This document shows positions 1 to 6,089 of a DNA stretch of 15,888 nucleotides, piece after piece. The stretch lies in contig JAGTVE010000161.1 in the NCBI GenBank assembly GCA_018224485.1, positions 1 through 15,888 of the forward strand, read 5' to 3'. The position numbers were made by a program, and so were the translations under genes. How positions within the stretch are numbered: position 1 is the stretch's first letter; each line of letters begins with the position of its first letter. This DNA is from Thioalkalivibrio sp. GTDB lineage: Bacteria > Pseudomonadota > Gammaproteobacteria > Ectothiorhodospirales > Ectothiorhodospiraceae. The notes beneath the pieces were generated by a model that was given only the letters and a program-made list of their open reading frames with translations, ran no database searches and was not told the DNA's origin.

Positions 1-929
1 CGGCGAGTGGTTCCGCAGGTGTTGGTGTAGTGCTCGGCGCGCTCGATGAAGCCATGCTTCTCGAGTCCGATGCCGAAGACCTGCGAGATCTCCGGATTGT
101 CCGCGTTCGGGTCCATGCCGATCGCATGCACCACGATGTCGAACGGGATCACAATCGGACGCTTCACCAGCGTGTCTTCGCCCTTCACCAGCAGCCGGCC
201 GTCACCCGAAGCGGTCACTTCGGCGATACGGGCCTTCACGAACTTCGTCTTGAACTCTTCCTGGGACTTCCAGTAGAACTTGTCCTCGTAGAGCCCGTAG
301 GTCCGGATGTCCATGTAGTAGATGAACACGTCGGTCTCGGGCGACAGTTCCTTGATCTCCATCGCCAGGTTCGCGGACACGGTGCAGCAGATCTTCGAGC
401 ACCACTCGCGGCCGATCTGGCGATCGCGCGAACCCACGCAGAGCAGGATGCAGACCCGCTCGGGCACGCGGCCATCAGAGGGGCAGGCGATCTTGCCGGC
501 GGCGACCATCTGCTCCATCTGTGTGGTGGTCAGTACGTCCTCGAAGGTACCGAAACCCCACTCCGGCTTGTTGATGGAGTCGAAGTGAGTGAAGCCGGTG
601 GCAAGGACCACCGCACCGGCCGCGACCGACTCGCCGTTGCTCAGCGTGGCAGTAAAGTTGCCGGTGTCGCCTTCGAGCTTGGAGACCTTCGCGCTCTTGT
701 GGATGGTCACGCGCGCGTCATCCTCGACACGCGTCACCATGCGGCCGATCGCGTCCTTCGCCCACTCGCCGGAGGGCACCAGCTTGGCGTAGCCCGACAG
801 GATCGGCGCACCGCCGAGCGTGTCTTCCTTCTCCACCATCACGGCCTTGTAGCCAGCGGCGGCCACGTTTGCCGCGGCGGTGAGGCCGGACGGCCCCGCA
901 CCCACGACCAATACCGTATCCTGCGTCAT
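1..929 (-). CDS. hdrA: sHdr complex flavoprotein HdrA (3' end beyond the window)
   Basis: HdrA-like FAD subunit of the cytoplasmic sulfur-oxidising heterodisulfide reductase-like (sHdr) complex. My translation gives 309 residues before the left edge. It opens directly with a dinucleotide-binding fold (GAGPSGL, residues 10-16), with no N-terminal ferredoxin domain, as is usual for bacterial sHdrA rather than methanogen HdrA. A second FAD-contact segment, VVLATGF, lies near residues 107-113. The HdrA cluster motif is present as CVGSRD (C164) followed by CSKICC (C177, C181, C182). The ATG at 929 overlaps the hdrB stop codon as ATGA, which implies translational coupling. Family members are around 350 residues, so roughly 40 residues should lie outside the window. 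In known clusters a small hypothetical gene, hdrC2 and hdrB2 would follow to the left. Confidence 0.93.
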   Translation of the reverse strand, partial: MTQDTVLVVGAGPSGLTAAANVAAAGYKAVMVEKEDTLGGAPILSGYAKLVPSGEWAKDAIGRMVTRVEDDARVTIHKSAKVSKLEGDTGNFTATLSNGESVAAGAVVLATGFTHFDSINKPEWGFGTFEDVLTTTQMEQMVAAGKIACPSDGRVPERVCILLCVGSRDRQIGREWCSKICCTVSANLAMEIKELSPETDVFIYYMDIRTYGLYEDKFYWKSQEEFKTKFVKARIAEVTASGDGRLLVKGEDTLVKRPIVIPFDIVVHAIGMDPNADNPEISQVFGIGLEKHGFIERAEHYTNTCGTTR

Positions 930-2332
930 GCCTTGCCTCCGTACGCGAGTTCGGGGTTGTACAGGTATTCGATGTTCCCGGCCTCGACCTCCTTGAGGTA
1001 GGCCTGGAAGTTCTTCTTCGCCTCGGACCAGGAGATACCCATCTTTTCGACGAGGTCCTCGCAGGGGGAGGCGTGCCACTGCAGCTGCACGATCTTGAAC
1101 GGGTCGGCTCCGCAGGCCAGCGCGGCAAACTGAACCTCGGCCATGATCGGCACCTGGAAATCCTGCTCGTGCGCCTTGCCGATCCACTGGTTCTTGTCCA
1201 TCGTGGTCACGCAGCCGGTGTCGTTGGCCAGCAGCACGTCGGCGTTGGCCTCCTCGCGCACCACCTTGATCTTCCGGTCCATCGTGAACGAGCGGGTGAA
1301 CTCACGCTCGGAGATGATGTGGCGGAAGCCGAAGCCGCAGCAGTCGTACCAGGTCGAGTAGTCGATGACCTGGGCGCCCAGCGCCTTGGCGGTGGAGGTG
1401 ATGATCGCAGTGCGGTTGCCGCCGAGCACGTCGGGATCGTAGATCGCGTCCTCGTGAACCATCTTGTAGTAGTGGCAGGCCACGTGGGCGGTGGTGCGGA
1501 TGTTGGACACGTCGATCGTCTGCAGCTCGGAGGCGATGCGGTCGCGCATCACGTGGACCCACTCGGAGTAGTGAATGATCTCCTCCGGGATCACCAGCTT
1601 GCCGTCAACCAGCCGGCCCAGCTTGCCGAGAATCTTGGTGACCTTCTCGCGCAGTTCCGCCGACTCGACCAGGTACTTGCGAATCTCCTTGTAGTTGCCG
1701 AAGGAGGTGCCGCAGTGCACCAGCGGGAAGAAGTGACCGAGTTCGTGGCCGTGCTGCTTGCCGGCGACGTAGGCCTGATGGAAGTTGCGCAGGAACACCG
1801 CGGCCAGCGACTCGACGTTACCGATGCCGGAACCGTGATAGTTCCACGCGGTGCAGGAGGTCTGGTCGGTCTCGTCCAGGTAGTCCTTGCCCGGCACGAA
1901 GCCGAACTTGTTCATGAACCACAGCAGCGAGGTCGGGTAGCCAGGGATGTTGCCGCACTGGCCGCAGGACTTGTGGTGCCACAGCTGCTTGGTCGGGATC
2001 TGCTTATCCCAGCCGAACAGGGTCTTTACGCCGACCGGCTCGTGCTGGTCACCGATGCGGTGGATGATGATCTGGCCGTCCTTTTCGAGCTCGTACATGT
2101 GCTCCCGGACGTCGTCCATCCGGTCGCCGAGATCAATGGTGCGGCGGTCCACGTGCTTGCGCACCCAGTCGGTGGCCTTGACGGCATCTTCGCGGGACAG
2201 GTCTGTCGCCTGGAAGAAGGATCCGTGACCGGCAATGCCCTGACCGTCGGTGTTGTGGAAGCCGGGCTTCATCGTGCCGGCGCCTGCACCCTGTGCGCTC
2301 TGATTGTGATTACCTGGGGTATGTTCGCTCAT
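926..2332 (-). CDS. hdrB1: sHdr complex CCG-domain subunit HdrB
   Basis: 468-residue HdrB-type subunit with two cysteine-rich CCG regions, the domain that binds noncubane iron-sulfur clusters and carries the thiol chemistry in the heterodisulfide reductase family. Region 1 has C123, C126, C160 and C207; region 2 has C286, the pair C331-C332 (DCCGFGF) and C374. Two oddities are visible. About 115 residues precede the first CCG region. The closing CxxC of both regions is altered (CGTS at 207-210, CVTT at 374-377), and the CC of region 1 reads SC (159-160). The start is supported by AGGAG about 9 bases upstream of ATG 2332. The gene lies 41 bases after hdrC and overlaps hdrA by 4. The subscript 1 is assigned from gene order (C-B-A) and could be wrong; the HdrB family itself is firm. 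Confidence 0.88.
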   Translation of the reverse strand: MSEHTPGNHNQSAQGAGAGTMKPGFHNTDGQGIAGHGSFFQATDLSREDAVKATDWVRKHVDRRTIDLGDRMDDVREHMYELEKDGQIIIHRIGDQHEPVGVKTLFGWDKQIPTKQLWHHKSCGQCGNIPGYPTSLLWFMNKFGFVPGKDYLDETDQTSCTAWNYHGSGIGNVESLAAVFLRNFHQAYVAGKQHGHELGHFFPLVHCGTSFGNYKEIRKYLVESAELREKVTKILGKLGRLVDGKLVIPEEIIHYSEWVHVMRDRIASELQTIDVSNIRTTAHVACHYYKMVHEDAIYDPDVLGGNRTAIITSTAKALGAQVIDYSTWYDCCGFGFRHIISEREFTRSFTMDRKIKVVREEANADVLLANDTGCVTTMDKNQWIGKAHEQDFQVPIMAEVQFAALACGADPFKIVQLQWHASPCEDLVEKMGISWSEAKKNFQAYLKEVEAGNIEYLYNPELAYGGKA

Positions 2333-2373
2333 CGGTATGCTCCTGGTGGATTCGGATGCGGATGACGGCGGCT

Positions 2374-3063
2374 TCAGTCGTCGTCTTCTTCCTGTTCTTC
2401 GAGCCAGTCTTCGTAGTCTTCACGCTTCTCGTCAATGAAGTCCTCGATGACGTCGAAGAGGTTTTCGTCCATGAGCTCGAGGGATTTGAGTACACCGGTC
2501 ATCTCCCAGATGGTGTACATCTCAACCGAGGTCTTCAGCGAGACCTCCCAGGCCGTCTCCACGGTCTGCAGTGTCTTGACCGGGATCGCCTTGCGCAGCA
2601 CACGCAGATCCCCTTCCACCTTCTGGATGTTCGGGCCCCAGTCGGGGAAGTGATCGGGCTGGATCATGTCCGGCGACAGCTGGTTGCCGGTGGTGATCAG
2701 CTTCAGCATGACGCGGCCGAAGGGACGCAGCACGTCCTTGGCCGACTGCATCTCGTGCTTGATGGCCACCTCGCGCATGATCGCGACCAGGCCGCCGGGT
2801 GAATTCTTGAAGGGGCACCGCGCGGCACAGGTCATGCACTGCGCGCAGGCCCAGATCTTCTCCTGCATCGCGTCGTAGATCTGCTCGACGTTCTCCGTCC
2901 ACAGCAATTGGACGATCTCGCGCGGCGAGTAATCGTAGAACTGCGCCGACGGACAGGTCGCCGTGCAGATTCCGCAGTTCAGGCAGCCGTTGAGTTCGTG
3001 GTCGTACCGGAAGTCGCCACGGATGTCATCGAAGATTTGCTGCATCTCAGCATATGTCGCCAT
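2374..3063 (-). CDS. hdrC1: sHdr complex iron-sulfur subunit HdrC
   Basis: 229-residue HdrC-like electron-transfer subunit. Two classical [4Fe-4S] motifs of the CxxCxxCxxxCP type are visible: C27, C30, C33, C37 and C73, C76, C79, C83. The rest is predicted helical and ends in a very acidic tail (EEQEEDDD), consistent with a haloalkaliphilic or salt-adapted host, though that link is inference. It should pass electrons between HdrB and HdrA in the cytoplasm. ATG 3063 has a strong Shine-Dalgarno (GAGGTGG) ending about 5 bases upstream. The 184-base gap to tusA holds a terminator for tusA and two palindromes, so hdrC probably begins a separate transcript with hdrB and hdrA. Confidence 0.9.
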   Translation of the reverse strand: MATYAEMQQIFDDIRGDFRYDHELNGCLNCGICTATCPSAQFYDYSPREIVQLLWTENVEQIYDAMQEKIWACAQCMTCAARCPFKNSPGGLVAIMREVAIKHEMQSAKDVLRPFGRVMLKLITTGNQLSPDMIQPDHFPDWGPNIQKVEGDLRVLRKAIPVKTLQTVETAWEVSLKTSVEMYTIWEMTGVLKSLELMDENLFDVIEDFIDEKREDYEDWLEEQEEDDD

Positions 3064-3088
3064 GTTCCACCTCTTCGCTGGTTGCGAT

Positions 3089-3102
3089 GCAGGGTTCCCT
3101 GC
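3089..3102. promoter_or_regulatory. 14-bp palindrome upstream of hdrC
   Basis: GCAGGG-TT-CCCTGC has six perfectly complementary bases on each side of a 2-base centre, ending 26 bases before the hdrC start codon. It could be a repressor site or an RNA structure in the leader; the 2-base centre favours a DNA-binding site. No regulator is visible in the window. Confidence 0.4.
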
Positions 3103-3113
3103 TCTAAGCAGCC

Positions 3114-3126
3114 TAGACCGAGTCTA
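3114..3126. promoter_or_regulatory. Candidate operator upstream of hdrC
   Basis: TAGAC-CGA-GTCTA is a perfect 5-bp inverted repeat around a 3-base spacer, about 51 bases before the hdrC start. Flanking CTAAG copies at 3103-3107 and 3124-3128 add a direct-repeat element. ArsR-type regulators (sHdrR) are known to control shdr genes in other bacteria; linking this site to such a regulator is inference. Confidence 0.4.
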
Positions 3127-3194
3127 AGACCCCACTCCAGTTACCTTAGGGCAACCGACGGATTTGTTGTTCGGATTAGTCAGGAATTCGGGGG

Positions 3195-3223
3195 AAAAAG
3201 GGGCCGGCCACGCGGGGCCGGCC
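3195..3223 (-). terminator. Rho-independent terminator of tusA
   Basis: Read on the minus strand: GGCCGGCC, a 6-base loop, GGCCGGCC, then CC and TTTTT. An 8-bp all-GC stem with a T tract directly behind it, 25 bases past the tusA stop codon. It separates tusA transcription from hdrCBA. Confidence 0.75.
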
Positions 3224-3247
3224 GCCGGATGCTGCTGCAAACGCCCC

Positions 3248-3478
3248 TCAGCCCTTCTTCAGAAGGAAATAGAACTTGCCGCCTTCTTCGCGATGCTCGA
3301 GCAGCTCATTGCCGGTCTGCTTGGAGAAGGCCTGGAAATCCTTAACCGCGCCGGGGTCGGTCGCGATGATGTGCAGTACCTTGCCGCTCTCCATCGCACC
3401 GAGGGTCTTCTTGGCGCGCAGAATGGGCAGCGGGCAGTTCAGGCCGGAGGCATCCAGCTCTTGGTCGAAATTGGCCAT
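3248..3478 (-). CDS. tusA: Sulfur carrier protein TusA
   Basis: 76-residue TusA (SirA-like) protein, full family length. The signature CPxP is at residues 15-18 (LNCPLPILRAKKTL). C15 is the residue that carries persulfide sulfur. In sulfur oxidisers TusA hands sulfane sulfur from rhodanese to the sHdr or Dsr machinery in the cytoplasm, and its position between rhd and hdrC fits that. ATG 3476-3478 is preceded by AAGGAGAA at good distance. The gene has a promoter-like signal of its own, a palindrome in its leader and an intrinsic terminator, so it may be made in excess over the Hdr subunits. Confidence 0.95.
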   Translation of the reverse strand: MANFDQELDASGLNCPLPILRAKKTLGAMESGKVLHIIATDPGAVKDFQAFSKQTGNELLEHREEGGKFYFLLKKG

Positions 3479-3549
3479 AACTCGTTCTCCTTGTTCGATT
3501 TTGGTTCAACCTTTCAGTGAAGTCCGCCACAATGGAATTGCACCAGACC

Positions 3550-3568
3550 CGTACAGCAGCTGCGTACG
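3550..3568. promoter_or_regulatory. Imperfect palindrome in the tusA leader
   Basis: CGTACAGCAGCTGCGTACG: 9-base arms centred on GCAGCTGC, perfect except for one extra A at 3555. It lies directly downstream of the -10 candidate at 3578-3583, where a repressor or an early RNA hairpin would act. Confidence 0.4.
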
Positions 3569-3577
3569 ATACGCGCT

Positions 3578-3606
3578 CTTATAGGTGAAGACGGTTCCTA
3601 ATACAA
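3578..3606 (-). promoter_or_regulatory. Candidate sigma-70 promoter of tusA
   Basis: On the minus strand, TTGTAT (complement of 3601-3606), a 17-base spacer and TATAAG (complement of 3578-3583). The -10 matches 5 of 6 consensus bases, the -35 only 3. Initiation near 3571 would leave a leader of about 93 bases before tusA. Confidence 0.4.
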
Positions 3607-3613
3607 GAAAGTA

Positions 3614-3946
3614 CTAATCTGGCGCGACAATCGGCTTGCCGGCCCTCGCCCAGCCCACGATGCCGCCGGTCAGATTGTGCACACCCGTGATGCCCTGCTG
3701 CCCGAGAAACGCGCAGGCCTGGGCAGAACGCGCACCGCTCTGGCAGTACAGCACCACCGGCTTGTCGTCCTTGAATTCATCCTTGCGCAGTGGCACGAGA
3801 TGCAGAGGAAGCAGCTCCGCCCCGGGCAACACGCCACGGGCCGTCTCGGCCATCGAACGCACGTCCACCAGGCGGTAGGCGCGACCCTCCGCGTCCCACT
3901 CTTCGAGCGTCTGCGGCGTGACTTCTTCAATCGCGACTCCGAACAT
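3614..3946 (-). CDS. rhd: Rhodanese-type sulfurtransferase of the sHdr locus
   Basis: 110-residue single-domain rhodanese. The catalytic loop CQSGARS (68-74) holds the persulfide-forming cysteine C68; LVDVR (26-30) and the GGIVGW stretch near the end are usual family landmarks. It mobilises sulfane sulfur from low-molecular thiols and passes it to TusA, encoded next on the same strand 135 bases away. The reading frame is open up to 4000, but ATG 3946 is the better start: GGGAGG lies 6 bases upstream and the protein then begins right before the first rhodanese strand. No signal peptide is visible, so it acts in the cytoplasm. Confidence 0.92.
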   Translation of the reverse strand: MFGVAIEEVTPQTLEEWDAEGRAYRLVDVRSMAETARGVLPGAELLPLHLVPLRKDEFKDDKPVVLYCQSGARSAQACAFLGQQGITGVHNLTGGIVGWARAGKPIVAPD

Positions 3947-4041
3947 GGCATACCTCCCGTCGGATCCGTTACGGTCCAGCCCGGCGCAATCCCGCATCAT
4001 GTAGCCCGGTCATGGCTGGAAGTGGAGTCTTCAGCCGCCGG

Positions 4042-4057
4042 GCCACGATGGCGTGGC
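4042..4057. promoter_or_regulatory. Hairpin in the presumed rhd leader
   Basis: GCCACG-ATGG-CGTGGC: perfect 6-bp stem with a 4-base loop. If rhd is transcribed from the candidate promoter at 4078-4106, this structure sits near the start of its roughly 125-base leader. No function is assigned. Confidence 0.3.
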
Positions 4058-4077
4058 GCCAGCATGTGTAGCCGCGT

Positions 4078-4106
4078 AGAATACCCCAAGTATTAGCGGT
4101 CGCCAA
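4078..4106 (-). promoter_or_regulatory. Candidate sigma-70 promoter of rhd with embedded palindrome
   Basis: On the minus strand, TTGGCG (complement of 4101-4106), exactly 17 bases, then TATTCT (complement of 4078-4083). Each box matches 4 of 6 consensus bases. The inverted repeat AATAC-CCCAA-GTATT (4080-4094) covers the -10 and half of the spacer, a natural place for a repressor. Confidence 0.4.
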
Positions 4107-4143
4107 TATGCCGGGGAGGAAGACCGGATCCCGTGGGTAACAA

Positions 4144-4155
4144 CACGCCGGCGTG
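4144..4155. promoter_or_regulatory. 12-bp perfect palindrome before the small unknown gene
   Basis: CACGCCGGCGTG is a perfect 12-bp palindrome, 47 bases upstream of the TTG start at 4203. It may be an operator for the plus-strand gene. I see no convincing -10/-35 pair beside it. Confidence 0.3.
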
Positions 4156-4202
4156 CTAGCCTCCCGCAGCTTCGCCCGGCCCGTATCTTGAGGAGAGCAG
4201 TC

Positions 4203-4514
4203 TTGGACAAGAACGAATTCAGTAAGGACGGGCATTACGCCGTCACGCTGCGCGCCGCGGACGGTCGGCTGCGCCCTGCCAACATCTACATCCATCGCCT
4301 CGAAGACGACTACATGATCGCGCGGCACACCTCCGGACCGGACGTCGGTTTGCTGATCAAACTCCGCTATGATGACGTCGTCAAGATCGTGCGGACCCAC
4401 CCGGTACTCGATCGCAAGCGTTTCATGATCCCCGAGGCGCTGCTGAAACCGAAGCTCTGGGAATCGCGCGATTCCATGCGGGCCTATTCGTCGGCACCCG
4501 GTCTGGGCAAGTAA
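4203..4514 (+). CDS. Conserved-looking small protein of unknown function
   Basis: 103 residues from TTG 4203, which has AGGAG at 4191-4195 with 7 bases of spacing; another in-frame TTG at 4188 has no ribosome site. No domain that I can name. Residues 27-64 (NIYIHRLEDDYMIARHT...LLIKLRYDDVVKIV) alternate hydrophobic and polar residues like a small beta-barrel with strands of a PilZ or Sm type. That fold is only an inference. There is no signal peptide, membrane segment or cysteine, so it should be a soluble cytoplasmic protein without a bound iron-sulfur cluster or persulfide. It is divergent from the rhd-tusA-hdr genes across a 256-base shared regulatory region and is followed by a hairpin and bepA. 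Confidence 0.75.
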   Translation: MDKNEFSKDGHYAVTLRAADGRLRPANIYIHRLEDDYMIARHTSGPDVGLLIKLRYDDVVKIVRTHPVLDRKRFMIPEALLKPKLWESRDSMRAYSSAPGLGK

Positions 4515-4539
4515 CGCGGCCACGGGCCCAACCGAGGAG

Positions 4540-4567
4540 TCGAGGGTCCGCCATCACGGATCCTCGA
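4540..4567 (+). promoter_or_regulatory. Stem-loop against the bepA start codon
   Basis: TCGAGGGTCCG, loop CCATCA, CGGATCCTCGA: 11 base pairs, one of them G-T. It ends 3 bases before ATG 4571 and occupies the normal ribosome-binding position. No T tract follows, so it is a poor intrinsic terminator for the gene at 4203. It may control bepA translation or mark the 3' end of the upstream message. Confidence 0.5.
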
Positions 4568-4570
4568 TGC

Positions 4571-5992
4571 ATGAAGACCCTTCTCCCAGGCCTGCTGTTT
4601 CTCTTCCTGACCGCCGGCGTTGTTGCTCACGGACAGGCTTCACGCCTGCCTGATCTGGGTGACGCCTCCGGCGGCCTGTTGACTCCCAGCGAGGAACTCG
4701 AGCTCGGACGTTCCCTGCTGCGCGAGATCCGCCGCGTGATGCCGCTGGTGGACGATCCGGAGATCGCCTTCTATATCGACGCCATCGGCAGCCGGCTGGC
4801 CTCGCACGCTCCGGAGGCCTCCGGTACGTTTCACTTCCTCGCGCTCGAGGACAGCCAGGTGAACGCCTTTGCGATGCCCGGCGGCATTGTCGGCATCCAC
4901 ACCGGCCTGATCGGGGCGGCGCGCGACGAGGCGGAACTCGCTGCCGTAATCGCGCACGAGATCGCCCACGTCACGCAGCGGCACATCGCGCGGATGTACG
5001 CACGCGGCCGGGACATCAACTTTGCCACCGGGCTTGCAATCCTCGCGGGCATCCTCGCCGCCAGCATCGATCCGGAACTGGGCCAGGCGGCAATCACAGG
5101 GGGTCTCGCCTTCGGCATGCAGAACCAGCTCGATTACACCCGAAGCAACGAGGCCGAGGCCGATCGCGTGGGCATCCAGATCCTGGTCTCGACCGGCTTT
5201 GATCCGCACGCGATGGCAGACTTCTTCGAACGGATGCAGGAACTCACCCGGGGTGCCCAAGACGCGGTGCCCGAATACCTGCGCACCCACCCCGTGACCC
5301 TCGGCCGCATCAGCGACGCCCGCGGGCGGGCCGCGCAGATGTCGGGGGATTTCACCCGTGACGACACCGATCTCTTCCCGTGGATGCAGGCACGGGCGCG
5401 CGCGCTCGGGGAACCCAGGCGGAGCATCGCGGCCTACGAGGCGGCCCGCGACCCCGGCCCGGTGCAGCGCTACGAGGCGGCGGTGGCTCACCTGGAGCTT
5501 GATCAGATCGATGCCGCCAGGGACCTGCTGAAACGCATCCCGGCTCGAGCGGCGCCGTCACTGACGCTTGCGCTGGCGGAGGTGTCCGTGCTGCGGCACC
5601 AGGACCGTTTCGACGCGGCCCTGTCGCTGCTGGGCGACCTCGAGGAGATCTACCCCGAGCACCCGTTGATCCGCCGCGTGCGCGCGATGACTCATCACGA
5701 GGCGGGCGACCACATGGACGCGGTACGCATCGCGGACGAACTGCTGCGCCGGCAGGCAACCCCGGACCCGACGCTGCTGCGCCTCAAGGCCGACGCGGCT
5801 GACGCCGCCGGCCGCATCGCGATCAGCCGCGAGGCCATGGCGGAGTATTTCTTTCATCGCGGCCAGTACAGCGAGGCGATAAGACAATTCGAAGACGCCC
5901 TGGCGGCCTCCGACGCGACGACCCGGGACGTGGAGCGCATCGAGCACAAGCGCGACACGGCACGGCAGGTCGCCGAAGACGCGGAGGGCTAG
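4571..5992 (+). CDS. bepA: Periplasmic M48 metalloprotease/chaperone BepA
   Basis: 473-residue BepA (YfgC) type protein. Residues 1-22 form a signal peptide (MKTLL, hydrophobic core, AHG-QA). The zinc protease core has HEIAH at 129-133 and the third ligand E196 in NEAEAD. The C-terminal half, from about residue 270, is helical and repeat-like (TPR). In E. coli BepA degrades or helps assemble outer-membrane proteins such as BamA and LptD in the periplasm. Length matches the family (about 487). The start is chosen from the signal peptide because no clear Shine-Dalgarno is present; a hairpin fills that place. Neighbours are sulfur genes but no functional link is evident. Confidence 0.92.
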   Translation: MKTLLPGLLFLFLTAGVVAHGQASRLPDLGDASGGLLTPSEELELGRSLLREIRRVMPLVDDPEIAFYIDAIGSRLASHAPEASGTFHFLALEDSQVNAFAMPGGIVGIHTGLIGAARDEAELAAVIAHEIAHVTQRHIARMYARGRDINFATGLAILAGILAASIDPELGQAAITGGLAFGMQNQLDYTRSNEAEADRVGIQILVSTGFDPHAMADFFERMQELTRGAQDAVPEYLRTHPVTLGRISDARGRAAQMSGDFTRDDTDLFPWMQARARALGEPRRSIAAYEAARDPGPVQRYEAAVAHLELDQIDAARDLLKRIPARAAPSLTLALAEVSVLRHQDRFDAALSLLGDLEEIYPEHPLIRRVRAMTHHEAGDHMDAVRIADELLRRQATPDPTLLRLKADAADAAGRIAISREAMAEYFFHRGQYSEAIRQFEDALAASDATTRDVERIEHKRDTARQVAEDAEG

Positions 5993-6007
5993 TGGGCCGT
6001 ACGGAAT
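5989..6007 (+). repeat. Tandem direct repeat upstream of soxB, copy 1
   Basis: CTAGTGGGCCGTACGGAAT, matching the copy at 6031-6049 in 16 of 19 positions at 42-base spacing (four helical turns). Its centre CCGTACGG is itself palindromic. It overlaps the bepA stop codon. Confidence 0.55.
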
Positions 6008-6030
6008 GAAGCACCGGCCCCGCGCGTCAC

Positions 6031-6049
6031 CTAGTGGGCCATACGTATT
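6031..6049 (+). repeat. Tandem direct repeat upstream of soxB, copy 2
   Basis: CTAGTGGGCCATACGTATT; its centre ATACGTAT is a perfect palindrome although the bases differ from copy 1, so symmetry is kept where sequence is not. Directly behind it TTAGACTCG (6049-6057) repeats nine bases found upstream of hdrC. The arrangement suggests cooperative regulator binding at soxB. Confidence 0.5.
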
Positions 6050-6089
6050 TAGACTCGCCCGCAATCCCACCACCGGAGGTTGATTTCCC

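Noticed and set aside
1073..2365. 430-codon open frame on the plus strand opposite hdrB
   Set aside because: It is the complement of a clear HdrB gene; the translation is rich in V, L, H, D and G with no family motif, typical of antisense frames in GC-rich DNA.
3975..4020. TCCAGCC and GGCTGGA inverted repeat in the rhd leader
   Set aside because: Seven-base arms separated by 32 bases are expected by chance in GC-rich sequence of this size; shorter compact hairpins nearby are more convincing.
3969..4523. 184-codon minus-strand frame covering the small unknown gene
   Set aside because: It has no ribosome-binding site and covers the whole divergent promoter region, while the plus-strand frame has AGGAG at proper spacing and a balanced protein composition.
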